NCBI GenBank assembly: GCA_949358305.1
Contig: OX442319.1
Location: 14,446,001-14,510,000, forward strand
Length of the DNA: 64,000 nt
Direction of reading: 5' to 3'
Source: Strigamia acuminata
Taxonomy: Eukaryota > Arthropoda > Chilopoda > Geophilomorpha > Linotaeniidae
The notes under the pieces are model-generated. The model searched no databases, had not been told where the DNA came from, and worked only from the letters and a program-made list of their open reading frames with translations. Both the position numbers and the translations under genes were made by a program. Positions 61,475 to 64,000 of the stretch are shown here, one piece after another; the stretch's first letter is position 1, and each line of letters opens with the position of its first letter.

Positions 61475-63730
61475 ACGAGTTGTTCTTTTTCTCGATATTA
61501 CACGACGAGGATTCGCATTGTTGACTTCTAGTGGTTACGTGCGGCATCTAATAATGCGAGCAAACAGAAAATCCAGGAGAAATAAAAAATACGGAAAATT
61601 AATCACAAACATGCGACCATTTTGAAGGTCAATTTGCAAACTACCGGAAAAGCAGCGTGTCGTTTGAAAAGGCCTCTCCGAGTGATTTTAAAGCGTGTGT
61701 TGGGTGTAAATGTTACCTTTTTTGCTTTCTACGTCTCAATGGCAAGGTTCATCGACCAGCGAGTGACCTTTCTGCTTGTTTTGATCGATTTTACACGTTT
61801 TGGTCGGATTCTGTAATTTTACAACGGTCAGTTACGATTAGTGTGTCGGCTGAGAGCATTTTGAGAGGTTGGTTCTTACAGGAACTGAAATAGCAACTGT
61901 TTTTGGCTGCTTTTGACAAAATGGCACCGAATCTACGAGCAAGGCCAGCCAGTAAACCGGATGTCAGCTGCATTGTGGGATGGAGCGAAACACTTTCTTA
62001 TGTTGTTACCTTTCTTGACTTTTTCTTAGGGTTTTGTATGTTAGAGTTGGGGAATTTAGGGGGTAATTTAAGTTTTTGGATGTTATTGTTTAGTTATTTG
62101 CTGATTTTTTTTATTTTTTAGTATGTATGTCGTATGGCGTTTAATGGATGGCGGCTGTGCGGCTTCGTGTGATGTAGTGACGCCAGGAGTGGATAATGTA
62201 TCAGAAGCGCCGTTAAAGGTCAGATGTCATTTTGCTCCTGGAAAGAAGTGATAAGGTATGCTTAAGTTTATTTTAATTTTGAATAACACAAGTAAAGTGA
62301 ATATTTTATTTTATTTTACTTTGTTTTGTTTTATTTTTTTATTTTTATTTTCATTTTTTTTTTGTTTTGTTTTATTTTATTTTTGTAAAACAATATAAAA
62401 CTGTAAATGGGTTTCATTTATGAAAACACTATTTTCACTGCTAATCTTTGCAGCCATTCATCATTTTCGTGGAATTTGCCTGGAACTGGTAGAGTATGGA
62501 AGGATAATCCTCTACAACTGAATTGTGATGCCCCACATTTCAAAACCATGCAGTATTTTGGTTGTATGCTGATTTCAGGCAGCCATAACATTGACAGGAA
62601 GTGAAAGAGAATTTAGTGCTGCCACTTCCTGTAAGCATATGCTTCTTCCTTACCTACACTCCACCAGTTTGAAGTCTGTCGTAGTAGTATTTATTACATC
62701 TGTACTGTAGTTACACAAGTGCTTTAGGTGTTTGTGTTTTGTGATGAAAAAAAATAAAAAATACAAGCACCTAAAACACTTTAATCGCAACTATTTTCTG
62801 ATTTCTGCACTATTTTTACTAAATGGTACACTAAATATAATTGTATCGACACTACTTTTTCACACTATTTTATTTTGTTTGCACGCTAAACATTAGAATT
62901 GCACAACTAAAAAAAATTGTAAAATTTCTCCCTGATTTGTACAGTTGTTTGCTTCCGATGGCACTAGAAATAACTCTTCAGTCATCACAATACCCATAAT
63001 GCATGCACGTACTAGTATGTGACTAAAACACTCGGAGAATATCCTCTTACTTTCCGATCTCATCTATCTGTGTCATCCAGCCCATTCTGCTCAGTCCTTT
63101 AGATATTTTCTAGGTAGATCTGGATTTATATTTTACATGTAGTTAGTTATTATGCTGCACTAAATTTTGAGAATTCATTTTTAATAAAAGTCTTCCTATC
63201 TTGGTGTTGAGGAGATGGGAATTCAAGCAAATGTGGCATTTAGCATTTACTGTATGAGCTACTACATAATGTGTTTATTTATTTATTACGCACTCCATTG
63301 GAGTAAAAAGGTTATGGTTACACAGGATTACAAAACATTTTGCAAGTTGAACAGGTGACAATACAAGCGACGATGGAAGTGACGGCAGTGAGACAAGCAG
63401 CTGGCGGCCGTACAGTCGAAGATGGAAGAGCGCAGCTCCAACGGGAGGTCATTCCATTTAGCCAGATAAGTTGAGATGTGCGTGGCAGGTTCGAACGGAA
63501 GGGTCAGGGTGGTACTGATCACTGATCAGCGATATCATGAGCAGGGTTCCGATCGGGTTCCGAAGGGTGACGCCCATACACTAGAGTTCGTACAGAAGCA
63601 GTAGATTTGACAGGGACAGAATCTTATATCTGTTACAATGCGGAGTGATAACAACTAACAAGTAAGTTAAATATTGTAATCTAAAATGTATACATGGAGG
63701 TATAGAATAGTATAAGCTAGTATAGTAGTT
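61475..63730. other. intergenic, no gene seen
   Basis: Contains the presumed promoter of the 61.47 kb gene, T-rich tracts at 62300-62390, and an imperfect inverted pair at about 62711-62785 (GTGCTTTAGGTGTTTG versus CAAGCACCTAAAACAC). Open frames of 60-80 codons are not supported by motifs or splice sites. Confidence 0.4.
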
Positions 63731-63734
63731 GTTT

Positions 63735-64000
63735 TTAAAAACGTTTTTCCATCATTCTTGCAACGGTGAGTATTGACAAACCCAGTGATAAACTTAAAAT
63801 GTTTCCAATGTCGCAAATCAATGAGATAATGTCGTACACTCGTCGGTCAATGAAACTTTTGATTTTGTTATTGGTGAAAATGAAGCCTATGATATTTAAT
63901 TGCGGAATGGGGCTTCCGACAACTAACAGCATGTGAAAATACTTGGTTTCCGAACATGGAATATGACAACGACATTCAACTTTGACATTTGTGTGTAGAA
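63735..64000 (-). CDS. DEG/ENaC-type sodium channel, C-terminal exon, partial
   Basis: Trimeric amiloride-sensitive cation channel family of the plasma membrane. The minus-strand frame reads VECRCHIPCSETKYFHM (the Cys-x-Cys-x3-Cys end of the extracellular domain), a short stretch, then YDIISLICDIGNILSLSLGL and SILTVARMMEKRF, stop. The second membrane helix normally carries G-x-S as selectivity filter; here the aligned positions read L-G-L-S with flanking Leu, close to but not identical with the usual GAS/GLS. The preceding exons lie beyond the window end. Confidence 0.65.
   Translation of the reverse strand, partial: LHTNVKVECRCHIPCSETKYFHMLLVVGSPIPQLNIIGFIFTNNKIKSFIDRRVYDIISLICDIGNILSLSLGLSILTVARMMEKRF

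Noticed and set aside
61657-61893. 78-codon plus-strand frame divergent from the 61.47 kb gene
   Set aside because: Cys-containing but without recognisable motif; may be chance in a promoter-proximal region.
63355-63520. tRNA-like GGTTCGAA at 63486
   Set aside because: No flanking acceptor or anticodon stem could be formed; likely chance.

Overview
This is animal nuclear DNA. The evidence is spliced genes with GT-AG introns, AATAAA poly(A) signals, and synaptic, secreted and EGF/CUB multidomain proteins. Introns are short (often 55-400 bp) and intergenic DNA is AT-rich and full of small DNA transposons (hAT, pogo/Tigger-like, Tc1/mariner, MULE). ABCH half-transporters, a compact RIM gene and a DEG/ENaC channel fit an invertebrate bilaterian, perhaps a non-insect arthropod. 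The species cannot be fixed from this window. No operons, CRISPR arrays, rRNA or convincing tRNA genes were seen.

Layout: 1-2.1 kb holds ribosomal protein L21 (-). 2.4-7.6 kb is tandem-repeat DNA plus a TATA-containing candidate promoter and possible non-coding 5' exons for a SERTA-domain gene (+, 7.68-8.65 kb). 8.7-12 kb is mostly low-complexity DNA with an AT minisatellite. A complete quiescin sulfhydryl oxidase (QSOX, +) lies at 12.06-15.34 kb. A complete RIM active-zone scaffold (+; FYVE-type zinc finger, PDZ, C2A, RIM-BP motif, C2B) fills 17.4-25.1 kb. Two tandem ABCH half-transporters (+) follow at 27.7-31.0 kb (damaged copy) and 31.7-34.9 kb (intact). A SCUBE-type secreted protein (-; nine EGF, cysteine-rich repeats, CUB) spans 35.8-41.8 kb, with unrecognised secreted-domain exons just upstream of it (42.7-43.8 kb). 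44-62 kb is dominated by transposons. It contains an unrecognised SUMO-interacting-motif/zinc-finger-like gene (-) whose single large intron holds a deep nest of elements, and a partly traced gene at 57.9-61.5 kb (-). The window ends in the C-terminal part of a DEG/ENaC channel (-).

The genes have unrelated jobs (translation, transcription co-regulation, disulfide formation, synaptic release, lipid/xenobiotic transport, extracellular signalling), so no shared pathway is claimed. The most notable observations are: a pair of RIM exons that reading-frame arithmetic forces to be mutually exclusive, with a 12-bp hairpin beside them; a second in-frame two-exon cassette in RIM; an 11-nt frameshift and an internal deletion in the upstream ABCH copy; possible alternative signal-peptide/domain exons for SCUBE; and a stack of nested transposons with readable target-site duplications inside one intron.

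Exon boundaries were assigned by eye from splice consensus, reading-frame phase and family resemblance. Family names come from recognising motifs, not from a database search.
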